Below, piece after piece: positions 1 to 9,291 of a stretch of 64,000 nucleotides of DNA. This stretch comes from Thermosipho japonicus (GTDB lineage Bacteria; Thermotogota; Thermotogae; Thermotogales; Fervidobacteriaceae), in contig NZ_JACHEX010000005.1 of assembly GCF_014201655.1 (NCBI RefSeq), positions 62,001 to 126,000 on the forward strand. Direction: 5' to 3'. Below the pieces are notes generated by a model. That model saw nothing but the letters and a program-made list of their open reading frames with translations. It did not search any database and was not told the origin of the DNA. Position numbers and translations under genes: made by a program. Each line of letters begins with the position of its first letter. The stretch's first letter is position 1.

Positions 1-146
1 AATATCAATTTTGCAAGTTCTTTACTTATACCTTTTTTTAGAAGATTTTCTCTCTTTTCAAGAAGTTCATTTAGCAACTGAAAATTCTCTTCTTCAATAG
101 CTTTATCAATCATTTCCTCAATCTTTATAATTTCTTCATCTGCCAA
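1..146 (-). CDS. Small hypothetical protein, C-terminus cut by the window edge
   Basis: The reverse strand reads open from a TTG at 146 to the window edge, giving at least 48 residues (beginning MADEEIIKIEEM). The TTG lies 7 nt after a GGAGG, which supports it as the start. The visible part is charged, rich in Glu, Lys and Leu, and looks like a helical hairpin or coiled coil. I do not recognise a family. It overlaps the end of the AcpS-FolK gene by 22 nt, so it is probably translationally coupled as the next gene of the infB-oadA operon. Confidence 0.55.
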   Translation of the reverse strand, partial: MADEEIIKIEEMIDKAIEEENFQLLNELLEKRENLLKKGISKELAKLI

Positions 147-943
147 TTTATTACCTCCCAATTTTCCTCAAGACTAGAGTAATATTCATTCATACTCATA
201 TTAAAAATAGGATCCACAAAATCTTTTGCAATTTCGTACATGGGAGCTATGAAAAAATCTCTATTTTTGAAATCATAATGAGGAACCTTAAGATTTTCAT
301 TTTCTACAACCAAGTTTCCATAAAATAATATATCAATGTCTATATTTCGCGGTCCCCACTTTATTTCTCGTTTTCTCTTCATTATCCTTTCTATTTCCAT
401 AATTGTATTTAATAATTCAAATGGAGATAAATCAGTGTCAACCTCTATTGCTATATTAAAAAAATCATCCTGCTCAAGATATCCATAAGGTTTTGTTATA
501 TATATACTTGAAACTCTTAAAATGTTTATTCCAAAATTTTCAATATATTCTAAGGCTTTCTTTAAATTTTCTTCTCTATTTCCTATATTACTACCAAGAC
601 CTAAAAATATCTTTCCTTTAACTTTCTCAAGAATTACCATGGAACTTGCAAACTTATCGTGAGAAAGTGTAATATGGCAAAAATTAAATCCTTTAAAATC
701 TTTATGCATAACAAAATAAGGCCTCCCATTTTTGTTACTTAAAAAAGAAATATCTTTAAATGAATTGTTAGATACTCCAGTACCAATTGCTTTAAAAAAT
801 GATTCCTTTAGAGAAAAACGCCCAGCAAGATATTGGGCGTTTAATTTTTTGTTCTCTTTTTCTATATTTGTTAAAATTCTATCAACAAGTTTTAGATCAA
901 ATCTATTTATCTCTACAATATCATTTCCCAAACCTACAATCAA
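125..943 (-). CDS. Fused holo-ACP synthase / HPPK (AcpS-FolK)
   Basis: This 272-residue protein joins two complete enzymes. Residues 1-108 match holo-[acyl-carrier-protein] synthase, which transfers phosphopantetheine from CoA to ACP: the N-terminal MIVGLGNDIVEI block with Asp8, the GRFSLKES block with Glu47, and a late LSHDKFAS strand. Residues about 111-265 match 6-hydroxymethyl-dihydropterin pyrophosphokinase of folate synthesis: FLGLGSNIGNREENL at the start and the signature WGPRNIDIDILFYG (196-209) with the two metal Asp. The start is a TTG overlapping the oadA stop by 4 nt. No stop codon or internal ribosome site was seen between the domains, so one polypeptide is expected. The fusion is unusual, since these pathways are normally encoded separately. 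Confidence 0.9.
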   Translation of the reverse strand: MIVGLGNDIVEINRFDLKLVDRILTNIEKENKKLNAQYLAGRFSLKESFFKAIGTGVSNNSFKDISFLSNKNGRPYFVMHKDFKGFNFCHITLSHDKFASSMVILEKVKGKIFLGLGSNIGNREENLKKALEYIENFGINILRVSSIYITKPYGYLEQDDFFNIAIEVDTDLSPFELLNTIMEIERIMKRKREIKWGPRNIDIDILFYGNLVVENENLKVPHYDFKNRDFFIAPMYEIAKDFVDPIFNMSMNEYYSSLEENWEVINWQMKKL

Positions 944-2316
944 ACAGGATAACCTCCCCCAAGTTCATCAACAAGCTGAAGATCAACTTTAATTTTTTCT
1001 TGATACTTATTATATAAATATTTTCTTCCTACTTCTCCAAGTAAAATATAAATTAATAACTCTTCATCAGTTTCTGCTAAAACCCCAATTTCTTTTCTTG
1101 CTCTTTCAACCTCAGGTTCAATTAAATCAGCTGGCCTACAATCTATTGGTTTCTCATCGCCGAGAATTTTTCTCTTGAGTTCTTCGTCAATTGGTGCAGG
1201 TGGTTTTCCATACATTCCTTTAACATAGTTTTTTACTTCATTAGTCACTTTCTTGTACCTTTCACCTGTTAGAACATTTAAAACTGCTTGAACACCTACA
1301 ATTTGACTTGTAGGAGTTACAAGTGGTGGATAACCTAAATCTTTTCTTACTCTTGGAATTTCATTTAAAACATTTTCAAGTTTATTTAGCATTTTTTGTT
1401 CTGAGAGCTGTTTGACAAGATTTGAATACATACCACCAGGAACTTGTGAAACTAAAATTCTATAATCTATGCTTTTCATCATAACATCATAATCTTTATA
1501 CTTTTCTCTAACTGCTTTAAAATGCTCAACTAAAACTGATATTTTCTTCCAATCTATATCAGGTAAATTTCTATATTCCCTTACAGCATAATACATTGCT
1601 TCAAACGGTGGTTGAGATGTTCCAAGAGCAAATGGAGATAGTGCCGTATCTAAATAATCTGCCCCCGCTTCAACCGCAGCTAGATAATTCAAATCACCGA
1701 GCCCTGCTGTACAATGAGTATGTACTTCAACCGGTACATTAAATCTCCTTTTTAACTCACTAACTAGTTCGAACGAAGATTTTGGAGTCAAAAGTCCTGC
1801 CATATCTTTAATACAAAGTGAATTAACGCCTTTTTCAACTAACTGTTGAGCATAACTAAGATAATACTCAAGTGTATGAACAGGACTAATTGTATAAGAA
1901 ATCGCACCTTGAACATGTACACCATTGGCTAAAGCAATTTCAATACTTTTTTCCAAATTTCTAATATCATTCAATGCATCGAAAACCCTAATTTTGTCTA
2001 CTCCATTCTCTATTGCTTTTTTGACGAACAATTCAACTACATCATCGGCATAATGCCTGTAACCTACAAGATTTTGACCTCTTAACAGCATTTGAGTCTT
2101 AGTTTTTTTCAAATGTGATTTGATAGTTTTTATTCTTTCCCATGGATCTTCATTTAAAAATCTTACACATACATCAAAAGTAGCCCCCCCCCAGACTTCC
2201 ATCGCCTCAAATCCTAACTCATCCATGTCATTCAAGGCTGGGAGCATATCTTTAATACTCATTCTTGTCGCGATAAGTGATTGATGACCATCTCGTAAAG
2301 TCGTATCTACAAACAT
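940..2316 (-). CDS. oadA: Oxaloacetate decarboxylase alpha-type carboxyltransferase (OadA / PycB 5S)
   Basis: The 458-residue protein is a carboxyltransferase of the HMGL-like TIM-barrel family. It opens with the metal and substrate motif DTTLRDGHQSL and carries EVWGGATFD and the HTHCTAGLG block typical of OadA and pyruvate carboxylase subunit B. The C-terminal conserved region is present, but the biotinyl domain (an MKM motif) is absent, so a separate biotin carrier must exist elsewhere. It starts 2 nt after infB ends and overlaps acpS-folK by 4 nt, so it is in the same operon. A beta subunit (oadB) lies at 34935-36071. The WGG codons contain a run of nine G, unusual in this A+T-rich sequence. 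Confidence 0.9.
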   Translation of the reverse strand: MFVDTTLRDGHQSLIATRMSIKDMLPALNDMDELGFEAMEVWGGATFDVCVRFLNEDPWERIKTIKSHLKKTKTQMLLRGQNLVGYRHYADDVVELFVKKAIENGVDKIRVFDALNDIRNLEKSIEIALANGVHVQGAISYTISPVHTLEYYLSYAQQLVEKGVNSLCIKDMAGLLTPKSSFELVSELKRRFNVPVEVHTHCTAGLGDLNYLAAVEAGADYLDTALSPFALGTSQPPFEAMYYAVREYRNLPDIDWKKISVLVEHFKAVREKYKDYDVMMKSIDYRILVSQVPGGMYSNLVKQLSEQKMLNKLENVLNEIPRVRKDLGYPPLVTPTSQIVGVQAVLNVLTGERYKKVTNEVKNYVKGMYGKPPAPIDEELKRKILGDEKPIDCRPADLIEPEVERARKEIGVLAETDEELLIYILLGEVGRKYLYNKYQEKIKVDLQLVDELGGGYPV

Positions 2317-2318
2317 CT

Positions 2319-4409
2319 TTATTCCTCTCCTTTGTCTTCCTCAAAAGTTAGCTTTCTTGCCACTTTCTTTAATACTGAAAATTCAAGTTCATCTCCCTCT
2401 TTTATATCATCAAAATTTTCAAGTTTTATTCCACATTCTTGAGGTGCATCAACTCTTTTAACATCCTGTTGATAATGCTTTAAAGATTCTATCTTTCCTT
2501 CATAAACTAGTTTACCACTTCTGTAAACTTTAACAAGCCCTTCTTTCTCCACATAACCTTCAATCATTTGAACACCTGCTATGGAACCAACTTTTTTTAT
2601 CTTAAATACCTTTTTAATTTCACCACGACCAGTTATTTCCTCAACTTCTTCCGGCTCTAACATACCTTCTAATGCTGCTTGTAATTCCTCTATTAGTTTA
2701 TATACAATCGTGTATGTTTTAATCTGAATACCTTCAGCTTCAGCCATTTTTCTTGCTTGACTGTCTGCCTTAACCCTAAAACCAAGAATAATTGCATCTG
2801 ATGCAGTAGCTAACATAACATCACTTACAGTAATTGAACCAACCCCAGAGTGAATAATATTTATACTAATTTCCTCACTCTGCAATTTATTTATAGCACC
2901 AGATAATGCCATTAGTGAACCTTGAGTATCTGCCTTTAAAACCAATCTCAATTCTTTTTTCTCAGATTGCTCCATCATTTTCAAAATTTCTTCCAATTTC
3001 ATATGTCTTTTTCTTCTAAGTTCTTTCTGTTCAATTTCTCTCATCTTTTCAGAAATTTCTCTTGCTTTATCAAGTGAATCAACACTATATACTATTCCAT
3101 GAGAATCTGGTAGTTCTTCAAAACCAACTATCATAACTGGAGTAGATGGTCCTGCTACTTTTATTCTCTTTCCCTGATCGTTAACAAGAGCTTTTACTTT
3201 TCCCATTACTTTTCCTGAGATTATATAATCACCAATCTTTAAAATACCATCTTTAATTATCACGTTTGCAACTGGTCCAAAACCTTTGTCAAGTTTTGAT
3301 TCAATAGTTACAGCTCTAACAGGCCCATCAGGAATTCCCTTAATTTCTTGCATTTCAGCAACTAAAAGGATCATTTCAAGTAATGTATCAACATTCTGTC
3401 CTTTCTTTGCAGATATTGGAACAACTATTGTATCCCCACCCCATTCCTCTGGAATGAGGTTTAATTTGTTTACAAGTTCTTGCTTAGTTTTTTCAACATT
3501 TGCATTTGGTTTATCAATTTTATTAATTGCAACTATAATAGGAACATTTGCAGATTTTGCATGGTTATATGCCTCAATAGTCTGAGGCATTACACCATCA
3601 TCAGCAGCAACAACTAAAACGACTATATCAGTTGCCTGTGCACCACGTGCTCTCATTTCCGTAAAAATTTCGTGTCCTGGTGTATCAATAAACGTAATTT
3701 TCTTGCCGTTAACTTCAACTTGATAAGCACCAATGCTCTGGGTAATCCCGCCTTCTTCTCTTTCAGCAACTCTTGTTTTTCTTATATAATCAAGCAACGT
3801 TGTTTTACCATGATCAACGTGCCCCATTACCGTAACTACTGGTGGTCTTTCTTTCAAATTTTCAGGATCTTTGTACTTTTCTTCAAAGTATTTTTCTATT
3901 CCACTTAGAGGATTTTCTATAACTTCTTCCTTTTCCTCAGTTTCAAATGAAATTCTCACATCATACATTTTGGCAATTTTTTTCGCAAGTTGCAGATTGA
4001 GCGACTGACCTGGTTTCAGGATTTCACCTTTCATAAAAAAGTCCTGTATAATCCTGTTTTGTGGTACTCCAATTTTTTCAGCAAATTTGTCCAATTTTAG
4101 ATCTTCTTCAGTTATTTTTACTGAATTTTTCTTTTTGTTTGTTTGTAGCTTTTCTAAAGAACCTTCTTTGTTTTTAAAGTGTTTCCCATTAACTTCTTCA
4201 TCAATTTCTTCATATTCTTCATACTCTTCAATAAGTTCCTCTTCTTCCTCATTAGTCCCATACATCTCGAGAAGAAGATTAACTGTTTCTTCATCGATAT
4301 AACTCATATGACTTTTTATCTCTATTCCCAATTCATGTAACTCCTTCATTAACTCTCTTGTATCCATCTCTAGCTGCCTAGCAAGTTCATATACTCTTAA
4401 TCGAGCCAA
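2319..4409 (-). CDS. infB: Translation initiation factor IF-2
   Basis: IF-2 delivers initiator tRNA to the 30S subunit and hydrolyses GTP at subunit joining. The 696-residue form has the short N-terminal IF2_N module ([12 protein letters not shown]), an acidic linker, a second IF2_N-like module, then the G domain with GHVDHGKTT (G1), DTPGHE (G3) and NKID (G4), followed by the two beta-barrel domains and domain 3. The open frame extends 7 codons upstream, but the TTG at 4409 follows GGAGGTGATT at good spacing and gives the family-typical ARLRVYEL start, so I place the start there. It lies 25 nt downstream of the DUF3783-like gene and 2 nt before oadA. Confidence 0.96.
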   Translation of the reverse strand: MARLRVYELARQLEMDTRELMKELHELGIEIKSHMSYIDEETVNLLLEMYGTNEEEEELIEEYEEYEEIDEEVNGKHFKNKEGSLEKLQTNKKKNSVKITEEDLKLDKFAEKIGVPQNRIIQDFFMKGEILKPGQSLNLQLAKKIAKMYDVRISFETEEKEEVIENPLSGIEKYFEEKYKDPENLKERPPVVTVMGHVDHGKTTLLDYIRKTRVAEREEGGITQSIGAYQVEVNGKKITFIDTPGHEIFTEMRARGAQATDIVVLVVAADDGVMPQTIEAYNHAKSANVPIIVAINKIDKPNANVEKTKQELVNKLNLIPEEWGGDTIVVPISAKKGQNVDTLLEMILLVAEMQEIKGIPDGPVRAVTIESKLDKGFGPVANVIIKDGILKIGDYIISGKVMGKVKALVNDQGKRIKVAGPSTPVMIVGFEELPDSHGIVYSVDSLDKAREISEKMREIEQKELRRKRHMKLEEILKMMEQSEKKELRLVLKADTQGSLMALSGAINKLQSEEISINIIHSGVGSITVSDVMLATASDAIILGFRVKADSQARKMAEAEGIQIKTYTIVYKLIEELQAALEGMLEPEEVEEITGRGEIKKVFKIKKVGSIAGVQMIEGYVEKEGLVKVYRSGKLVYEGKIESLKHYQQDVKRVDAPQECGIKLENFDDIKEGDELEFSVLKKVARKLTFEEDKGEE

Positions 4410-4434
4410 TAGAATCACCTCCAAAAACATTTCT

Positions 4435-4641
4435 CTACTTCTGCTTCGTCTTTTTCATGAATTCATGCTCCTTTTCAATTTCAACTATCAAATCTGATAG
4501 TTTCCATTCTAAATTAGTTGGGGTCGTCGTTGCAAAAATCAGCTCCTTTTCTGGAAAATTATCTTTTAATAGCTTTATTAATTTAAATAATTCATCCTTT
4601 TGCTTAAAACCATGTATTATTAAAAAAGCTTTTTCTTTCAT
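4435..4641 (-). CDS. DUF3783-like small protein
   Basis: This 68-residue protein begins [18 protein letters not shown] and contains a [17 protein letters not shown] segment, a pattern I associate with the DUF3783 family found in Thermotogota and some Clostridia. The function is unknown. It sits 15 nt after the chemoreceptor gene and 25 nt before infB, inside the same minus-strand operon. Its position next to IF-2 rather than to the sensory pair could suggest a housekeeping role, but that is a guess. The family name comes from memory of the motif and has not been searched. Confidence 0.6.
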   Translation of the reverse strand: MKEKAFLIIHGFKQKDELFKLIKLLKDNFPEKELIFATTTPTNLEWKLSDLIVEIEKEHEFMKKTKQK

Positions 4642-4656
4642 TAATTTCCTTCCTTT

Positions 4657-5496
4657 CTACAACTTTAAATCTTTTAAAGAATTTTGTGCTTTGACAATAG
4701 AACGAATAACTTTACTAATCGTATTAAATTCATTAGAAGTTTCACCCAAAATTTCTACAGCATTTGACAATAGTTCATATTCATTTTTCAAACTTTCACT
4801 CGTATTCTCATACAACTTTTTTGAACTTTCCAACACCTGAATATTATTTTTCATATAATTCAATGCTTCGCTTAACGAATTTTGAACAGCATTAAACAAT
4901 CCTTCTATTTGCTTCAAAGAATTAATTGATTCATTCACAGAGTTTGAAATTTCAGAAATTATCTTTGAAATATTAGTCGACGCTTCTTGTGATTCTTCAG
5001 CCAACTTTTGAATTTCAGCAGCCACAACCGAAAAACCTTTTCCATATTCACCGGCTCTTGCAGCTTCAATCGATGCATTTAATGCTAACAAATTTGTTTG
5101 CTTTGCAATTCTTTGTATTGCTTTTATAAGTTCTTCAACTCTTGAAAATTTTTCAAAAGTTTCCGAAGTTTTACCTATTGTATCTTTAAATTTGGATGAA
5201 ACGTTATCAACATCAGTTCCAAGATTTTTTAAATCATCATTAATTTTTTGATTAACCTCGGTTGCATAGTTCACATTTTCAACTATACTCTTACTTTCTT
5301 TCGAAAAATTATCAAGAAGATTAAAAATGTTATTATTCAACTCTTCAAATTTATTGGTAATTTTTTCAATATCAGATTTTAAATTCGTTATTCTTGAAAC
5401 TAATACTTCATCTAACTGTGACATAAAAGATAACATTAAATTTTGTACATAAAAAGCTGATGATAAAGTATTTAATGTTTTTTTATCCATTTTCAT
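4657..5496 (-). CDS. Soluble methyl-accepting chemotaxis protein
   Basis: The 279-residue protein carries the highly conserved MCP hairpin tip ([21 protein letters not shown]) flanked by long coiled-coil segments, so it should form CheA/CheW signalling arrays. There is no transmembrane segment and no periplasmic domain, so it is a cytoplasmic receptor that must sense through a partner. The frame opens at 5505, but GGGAG lies directly against that first ATG. The ATG at 5496 has 9-nt spacing and is preferred. It is tightly linked to the upstream ODP-like gene, which probably provides the sensory input, as in the ODP-receptor pair known from Treponema denticola. Confidence 0.9.
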   Translation of the reverse strand: MKMDKKTLNTLSSAFYVQNLMLSFMSQLDEVLVSRITNLKSDIEKITNKFEELNNNIFNLLDNFSKESKSIVENVNYATEVNQKINDDLKNLGTDVDNVSSKFKDTIGKTSETFEKFSRVEELIKAIQRIAKQTNLLALNASIEAARAGEYGKGFSVVAAEIQKLAEESQEASTNISKIISEISNSVNESINSLKQIEGLFNAVQNSLSEALNYMKNNIQVLESSKKLYENTSESLKNEYELLSNAVEILGETSNEFNTISKVIRSIVKAQNSLKDLKL

Positions 5497-5501
5497 ACAT
5501 A

Positions 5502-6266
5502 TCATCTCCCGTAAAATTGTTCAATTATATCACTACCACACTTCAAAGTCTTAAACCAGTTTAAAAATTCTTTAATTACATTTCCCTTTAAAACGGCACC
5601 ATGCTGTGGAGCAATCATATCTATTTCATATTCTGATACTCTATCAACCCAACGCTTACAAGCAGCATTTGAGGTCATATACCTTCTATGAAAACCTTCC
5701 ATGGCATTTTCTAAACTTTTAAAGTCTCCTTCAAAAATTTGCACTCTTTGATTAAATGGTAGTAAAGAAACACCTATATCACCACTGAACAATATTTTAG
5801 ATATTGGATCATAAACATTAAATTGTCCTGGAGCATGTAAAAAATGCGCAGGAACAAAATCAAGTGTGTAGCCAGAAAATCTAACTCCTTTTTCTCCACT
5901 ATCCTTTAGCCCGACTATCCTCTTTTTATCAAAAACACCAAAATGAGGTAAAAATCTTATCCAAAGTTCTGAAATATAAATTTTTGCTCTACTTGCAATT
6001 GTAAGCCACATCGTTATTCCTGAAGAAACGTCTGGATCCTGGTGTGAATAAAATATTCCTTCAATATTTTCCGGTGCAATAATTTCAGAAACATTTGCAA
6101 GTACCCTTGGAAAAACATGAGCTCCCCCTGGATCTAATAAGAAACCCTTATTTTCATGTACAATTAGGTATTGATTAGTTGGAACCATATTTGCATCCTC
6201 TGTTTCTTCCCATCCAAGAAGGTAATATTTATGCTTACCATTATCATATAAACATATGCTTTTCAT
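5502..6266 (-). CDS. ODP-like di-iron oxygen-binding protein (FprA-type metallo-beta-lactamase fold)
   Basis: This 254-residue protein is the metallo-beta-lactamase half of a flavodiiron protein, without the flavodoxin domain. Candidate metal ligands are His75, Asp77 and Asp79 (in [10 protein letters not shown], where true flavodiiron enzymes have HxExDH), His144 (HAPGQ), Asp163 (SGDIG) and His222 (APQHG). Loss of the final His of the first motif and of the flavin domain argues against an NO or O2 reductase. It fits the ODP family, which binds oxygen and signals to chemoreceptors. It is coupled to a soluble MCP gene just downstream, which supports a sensory role. The assignment is by motif and neighbourhood. 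Confidence 0.8.
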   Translation of the reverse strand: MKSICLYDNGKHKYYLLGWEETEDANMVPTNQYLIVHENKGFLLDPGGAHVFPRVLANVSEIIAPENIEGIFYSHQDPDVSSGITMWLTIASRAKIYISELWIRFLPHFGVFDKKRIVGLKDSGEKGVRFSGYTLDFVPAHFLHAPGQFNVYDPISKILFSGDIGVSLLPFNQRVQIFEGDFKSLENAMEGFHRRYMTSNAACKRWVDRVSEYEIDMIAPQHGAVLKGNVIKEFLNWFKTLKCGSDIIEQFYGR

Positions 6267-6300
6267 ATTCTTTCCCTCCCTTTTTACTACTTTACTATTT

Positions 6301-6329
6301 ATTATACCAGAAAAATAAACATTTTTCAG
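6301..6329 (-). promoter_or_regulatory. Probable promoter of the ODP-MCP-infB operon
   Basis: On the minus strand a perfect TATAAT (6301-6306) lies 17 nt from CTGAAA (6324-6329), a partial match to the -35 consensus. It is about 35 nt upstream of the ODP start. No other promoter-like sequence was seen before infB, so this may drive the whole run to the window edge. Confidence 0.5.
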
Positions 6330-6408
6330 TTTTTTTGAATTATAAAAAATATTAACAACACAAACTTTTAAATTTATAAATATTTAAGGTTATTAACTTT
6401 ATTTTTAC

Positions 6409-6437
6409 TTGAAATCTATTACACAATGTTATAGAAT
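6409..6437 (+). promoter_or_regulatory. Probable promoter of the queuosine-precursor transporter gene
   Basis: TTGAAA (6409-6414) and TAGAAT (6432-6437) are separated by 17 nt, a good sigma-70-type arrangement about 45 nt ahead of the ATG. I saw no riboswitch-like fold in the short leader. Confidence 0.5.
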
Positions 6438-6481
6438 AAGATGCTAAATGAATTGTTAATTTATAGACAAGGAGGTTGATC

Positions 6482-7114
6482 ATGGAAAAATCACAGGAAA
6501 AATTAATACTTCTAACAGGATTATTTACTGCCGTCATTATCATCTCAAACATAATAGCAGGAAAACTAGTTAATATTGGCCCATTTGTTATCACTTTATC
6601 AGTTTTGATTTATCCACTTAGTTTTGGAATATCTAACATTATATTTGAAGTTTACGGTTCTAATATAGCTAAAAAGGTTATCAAAATAGGCTTTTTAGCT
6701 TCTCTTATCTTAGTTGCATATTCATATCTAGTAATATTTTATCCACCATCGAATATTTTTGATAAAAATGATGCATATATTACAGTCTTTAATTCAACGC
6801 CAAGAATAATTCTAGCAAGTTTTCTAGCCTATCTTTCTGCACAATATACAAATATTTGGGCATTTAATTTACCAAAAAGATTATTTAAATATGAAAATAT
6901 TACATTTAGAAATGTTTTTTCAATGGTAATAACCCAATTTATTGATTCCATAGTATTCGTTGTAGTATCATTTTTTGGATTATATGATCTTAACGTATTG
7001 TTTAATATGATATTATCACAGTATATAGTAAAGCTGGCTTTATCAATTCTCAACAGTCCAATAATCAATATGAGTGTAAAAAAAATCAAAAACGAATTTG
7101 CTTTCGAAGAATAA
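6482..7114 (+). CDS. Queuosine precursor transporter family protein (YhhQ/DUF165-like)
   Basis: This 210-residue integral membrane protein has about six hydrophobic segments and family features of the VUT/YhhQ (COG1738) group: an early SNIIAGKLV segment, LIYPLSFGISNIIFEVYG in the second helix pair, and a TQFIDSIVF segment near residue 160. The family imports preQ0/preQ1 or related queuine precursors for tRNA modification. The frame opens at 6476, but the ATG at 6482 follows AAGGAGG by 6 nt. The gene is monocistronic and divergent from the ODP operon. The exact substrate cannot be read from the sequence. Confidence 0.8.
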   Translation: MEKSQEKLILLTGLFTAVIIISNIIAGKLVNIGPFVITLSVLIYPLSFGISNIIFEVYGSNIAKKVIKIGFLASLILVAYSYLVIFYPPSNIFDKNDAYITVFNSTPRIILASFLAYLSAQYTNIWAFNLPKRLFKYENITFRNVFSMVITQFIDSIVFVVVSFFGLYDLNVLFNMILSQYIVKLALSILNSPIINMSVKKIKNEFAFEE

Positions 7115-7151
7115 TACGCAATTAATTGGCTTTTTCTAAAATAATTAAAGA

Positions 7152-7179
7152 TTACAAAAATTATAATTTTTGTTATAAT
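7152..7179 (+). promoter_or_regulatory. Extended -10 promoter of the cobalamin-riboswitch operon
   Basis: TG at 7171-7172 followed by TATAAT at 7174-7179 forms an extended -10 element. A weak -35 (TTACAA, 7152-7157) lies 16 nt upstream. Transcription would begin near 7186, just ahead of the riboswitch P1 strand. The lysine riboswitch promoter shares the same TGTTATAAT core. Confidence 0.6.
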
Positions 7180-7202
7180 TCTCTAGAAAAGTGAATATTA
7201 TT

Positions 7203-7368
7203 TTGGAATAAAGGTGCCTATTTGGCTTAAAAGGGAAGCTGGTGAAAAACCAGCGCGGCCCCGCCACTGTAACCGAGGACGAAATCCACAACATGCCACT
7301 GGGAATATTCCTGGGAAGGCGTGGAGAGTAGGATGATTCGGAAGCCAGGAGACCTGCCTTTATTCCAA
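7203..7368 (+). promoter_or_regulatory. Cobalamin (adenosylcobalamin) riboswitch
   Basis: The leader has the conserved elements of the cobalamin aptamer in order: GGTGCC after the closing stem, a GGGAAGCTGGTGAAA segment, GCGGCCCCGCCACTGTAA, a GCCACTGGG segment, GGGAAGGCG and GAAGCCAGGAGACCTGCC. A perfect 12-bp P1 helix pairs 7203-7214 with 7357-7368. In this family, binding of the vitamin normally favours a downstream terminator and lowers expression, and a terminator follows immediately here. The regulated genes (succinyl-CoA ligase-like subunits and an AspT-like exporter) are not typical cobalamin synthesis or uptake genes. Confidence 0.95.
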
Positions 7369-7373
7369 AACGT

Positions 7374-7410
7374 TTCTCAATCTCGAGGGAAGATTGAGAA
7401 AAAATTTTTT
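7374..7410 (+). terminator. Riboswitch-controlled intrinsic terminator
   Basis: A perfect 10-bp stem (7374-7383 with 7391-7400) and a 7-nt loop are followed by A4 and T6. It begins 5 nt after the cobalamin aptamer and precedes the GGAGGTGAG ribosome site of the sucC-like gene, so it is the expected expression platform. Confidence 0.88.
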
Positions 7411-7434
7411 ATTTAATACTTTGGAGGTGAGATA

Positions 7435-8451
7435 GTGAAAATTCATGAGTTTGTTGGCAAAAAACTTTTAAAAGAATCAGGAATTGAAACACCAAAAGGC
7501 TATGTAATTAAAAACTCAGATAGTCTACAAGTAAAATTTCTTCCAGCAGTTTTAAAAAGTCAAGTCCTTGTTGGAAGTAGAATGAAAGCAGGTGGAATAT
7601 TATTTGCAAACACAAAAGATGAATTTTTCACCAATGCATCAAATTTATTAGAAAAAGAAATTCGTGGTGAAAAACCTTATGCAATTCTCGTTGAAGAAAA
7701 AATAAATATTAAACATGAATATTATATTTCTTTATATATTGACAGAATAGAAAAAGATATAAAAATTCTTTTCTCAGAAAATGGTGGTATAGAAATTGAG
7801 AACAATAAAAATAATATTTTAAATCTAAGCATAAATGATTATAAAAAGCTGCCCGATAAATTTCACGATATTGTTATTAAGCTACATAAATTATTTACTG
7901 AAAAAGACTTGATTCTTCTTGAAATTAATCCTTTTGCAGAAGATGAAAATGGCAAGTTAATCGCGCTTGATTGTGTAATGCATCTTGATGACAATGCATT
8001 ATTTAGACAAAAATGGGCTCGAGAATTTGTAAATGATTCATATCCATTTCATTTCGTAAAATTAGATGGTGATATTGGCATTATCGGTTGTGGGGCTGGA
8101 ATAGTTATGGCAACAATGGATGCAGTAAATCTATATGGTGGAAAACCTGCCAACTTTTTGGATCTTGGTGGTGGCGCAAATTCAAATGTGACTTTAGAAG
8201 CGTTGAGATTACTAAAGTCACTAAATGTAAAAAAAATCATAATGAATATATTTGGTGGTATTACAAAATGCGACGAAATAGCAAAAGCAATCGTAAAATT
8301 CAAAAACGAAAATAAAAATCTTCCTATATTTGTAAGAATTACCGGAACTAATGAAGAAGAAGCCAAACAAATATTAGACGAAAATAACATAGCTTATTTT
8401 GATGATATGTACGAAATGATTAAATTTGCAATAAGGGGGGAGTATCAATGA
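7435..8451 (+). CDS. sucC: Succinyl-CoA ligase (ADP-forming) beta subunit-like protein
   Basis: The 338-residue protein has the SucC layout: an N-terminal ATP-grasp domain with KSQVLVGSRMKAGG (about 36-49), a LLEINPFAED block and LDDNALFRQ, then a ligase-CoA domain with GGGAN and NIFGGITKCDEIA. It would pair with the next gene to interconvert succinyl-CoA or a similar acyl-CoA and the free acid with ATP formation. It is about 50 residues shorter than usual SucC, mostly within the ATP-grasp half, so substrate range may differ. The GTG start follows GGAGGTGAG. Expression should respond to cobalamin through the leader. It overlaps the sucD-like gene by 4 nt. Confidence 0.85.
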   Translation: MKIHEFVGKKLLKESGIETPKGYVIKNSDSLQVKFLPAVLKSQVLVGSRMKAGGILFANTKDEFFTNASNLLEKEIRGEKPYAILVEEKINIKHEYYISLYIDRIEKDIKILFSENGGIEIENNKNNILNLSINDYKKLPDKFHDIVIKLHKLFTEKDLILLEINPFAEDENGKLIALDCVMHLDDNALFRQKWAREFVNDSYPFHFVKLDGDIGIIGCGAGIVMATMDAVNLYGGKPANFLDLGGGANSNVTLEALRLLKSLNVKKIIMNIFGGITKCDEIAKAIVKFKNENKNLPIFVRITGTNEEEAKQILDENNIAYFDDMYEMIKFAIRGEYQ

Positions 8452-9290
8452 TTAATGGAAATGAAAAAGTCTGTGTTCAAGGTATTACTGGAAAATATGG
8501 TAAATTTCACACAAAAAAAATGATTGAATATGGAACAAATATAGTTTGTGGAGTTTCAAAAAACAATAAAGTAACAAATATTGAAAATATTCCTGTTTTA
8601 GATAACATGTTCGAAGCCGTTAAAAAATATAAATGTGATACTAGCATTGTTTTTGTTCCGGCCCCTTATGCTAAAAGTGCTATATTTGAAGCCATTGATT
8701 CAGGAATTAAAAAAATTATCACAATAACTGAACACATTCCAATTCACGATATGATCGAAATACATAAAAAAGCAAAAGAGAAAAATATAACATTTGTAGG
8801 TCCAAATTGTCCAGGAATTATTCTTCCAGGAATAAGTAAAATTGGAATAATGCCATCATCTGCTTTCAAACCTGGGGATATAGCAATTATTTCAAAAAGT
8901 GGTACTTTAATGTACGAAGTATCCAATTACCTTTCAAAAAAGTCCACTGGCATTAAAATTGCAATTGGATTAGGCGGTGATCCAATAATTGGAACTTCAA
9001 TAGATGAAGCTTTAGAATTTGTTACGCATTTAAATCCAAGAAAAATCGTTATCATCAGTGAAATAGGCGGTAATGATGAAATAATAGGTATAGAAAAATT
9101 TCTAAAAAAAGGTTATAATGCTAATATACAAGTATTTTTTGCTGGAAGAACTGCTCCAAAAGGTAAAAGAATGGGACATGCAGGAGCTATTATTGAAGGC
9201 TATGAAGGTTCAATAGAATATAAAGAAAACAAATTAAATAATATAGGGATTTTTGTTGCTAAATATATCGAAGAATTATTGGAGGGGTAA
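8448..9290 (+). CDS. sucD: Succinyl-CoA ligase alpha subunit-like protein
   Basis: The 280-residue protein has the SucD order of motifs: CoA-binding GITGKYGKFHT near residue 12, FVPAPYA, TEHIP, GPNCPGII, KSGTLMYE and the phospho-histidine motif GHAGAI with His244. His244 is transiently phosphorylated in the catalytic cycle of this family. It begins in an ATGA overlap with the beta subunit gene and is followed within 2 nt by the transporter gene, so the three form one cobalamin-riboswitch unit. The natural acyl-CoA (succinyl-CoA or another) cannot be fixed from sequence alone. Confidence 0.88.
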   Translation: MINGNEKVCVQGITGKYGKFHTKKMIEYGTNIVCGVSKNNKVTNIENIPVLDNMFEAVKKYKCDTSIVFVPAPYAKSAIFEAIDSGIKKIITITEHIPIHDMIEIHKKAKEKNITFVGPNCPGIILPGISKIGIMPSSAFKPGDIAIISKSGTLMYEVSNYLSKKSTGIKIAIGLGGDPIIGTSIDEALEFVTHLNPRKIVIISEIGGNDEIIGIEKFLKKGYNANIQVFFAGRTAPKGKRMGHAGAIIEGYEGSIEYKENKLNNIGIFVAKYIEELLEG

Positions 9291-9291
9291 A

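Noticed and set aside
4087-4302. Plus-strand open frame with Ser-rich sequence opposite infB
   Set aside because: It is the complement of the acidic Glu-rich linker of IF-2, has no ribosome site, and is low complexity.
8049-8390. Antisense open frame opposite the sucC-like gene
   Set aside because: No start signal or family match. The plus-strand gene is well supported by motifs and coupling.
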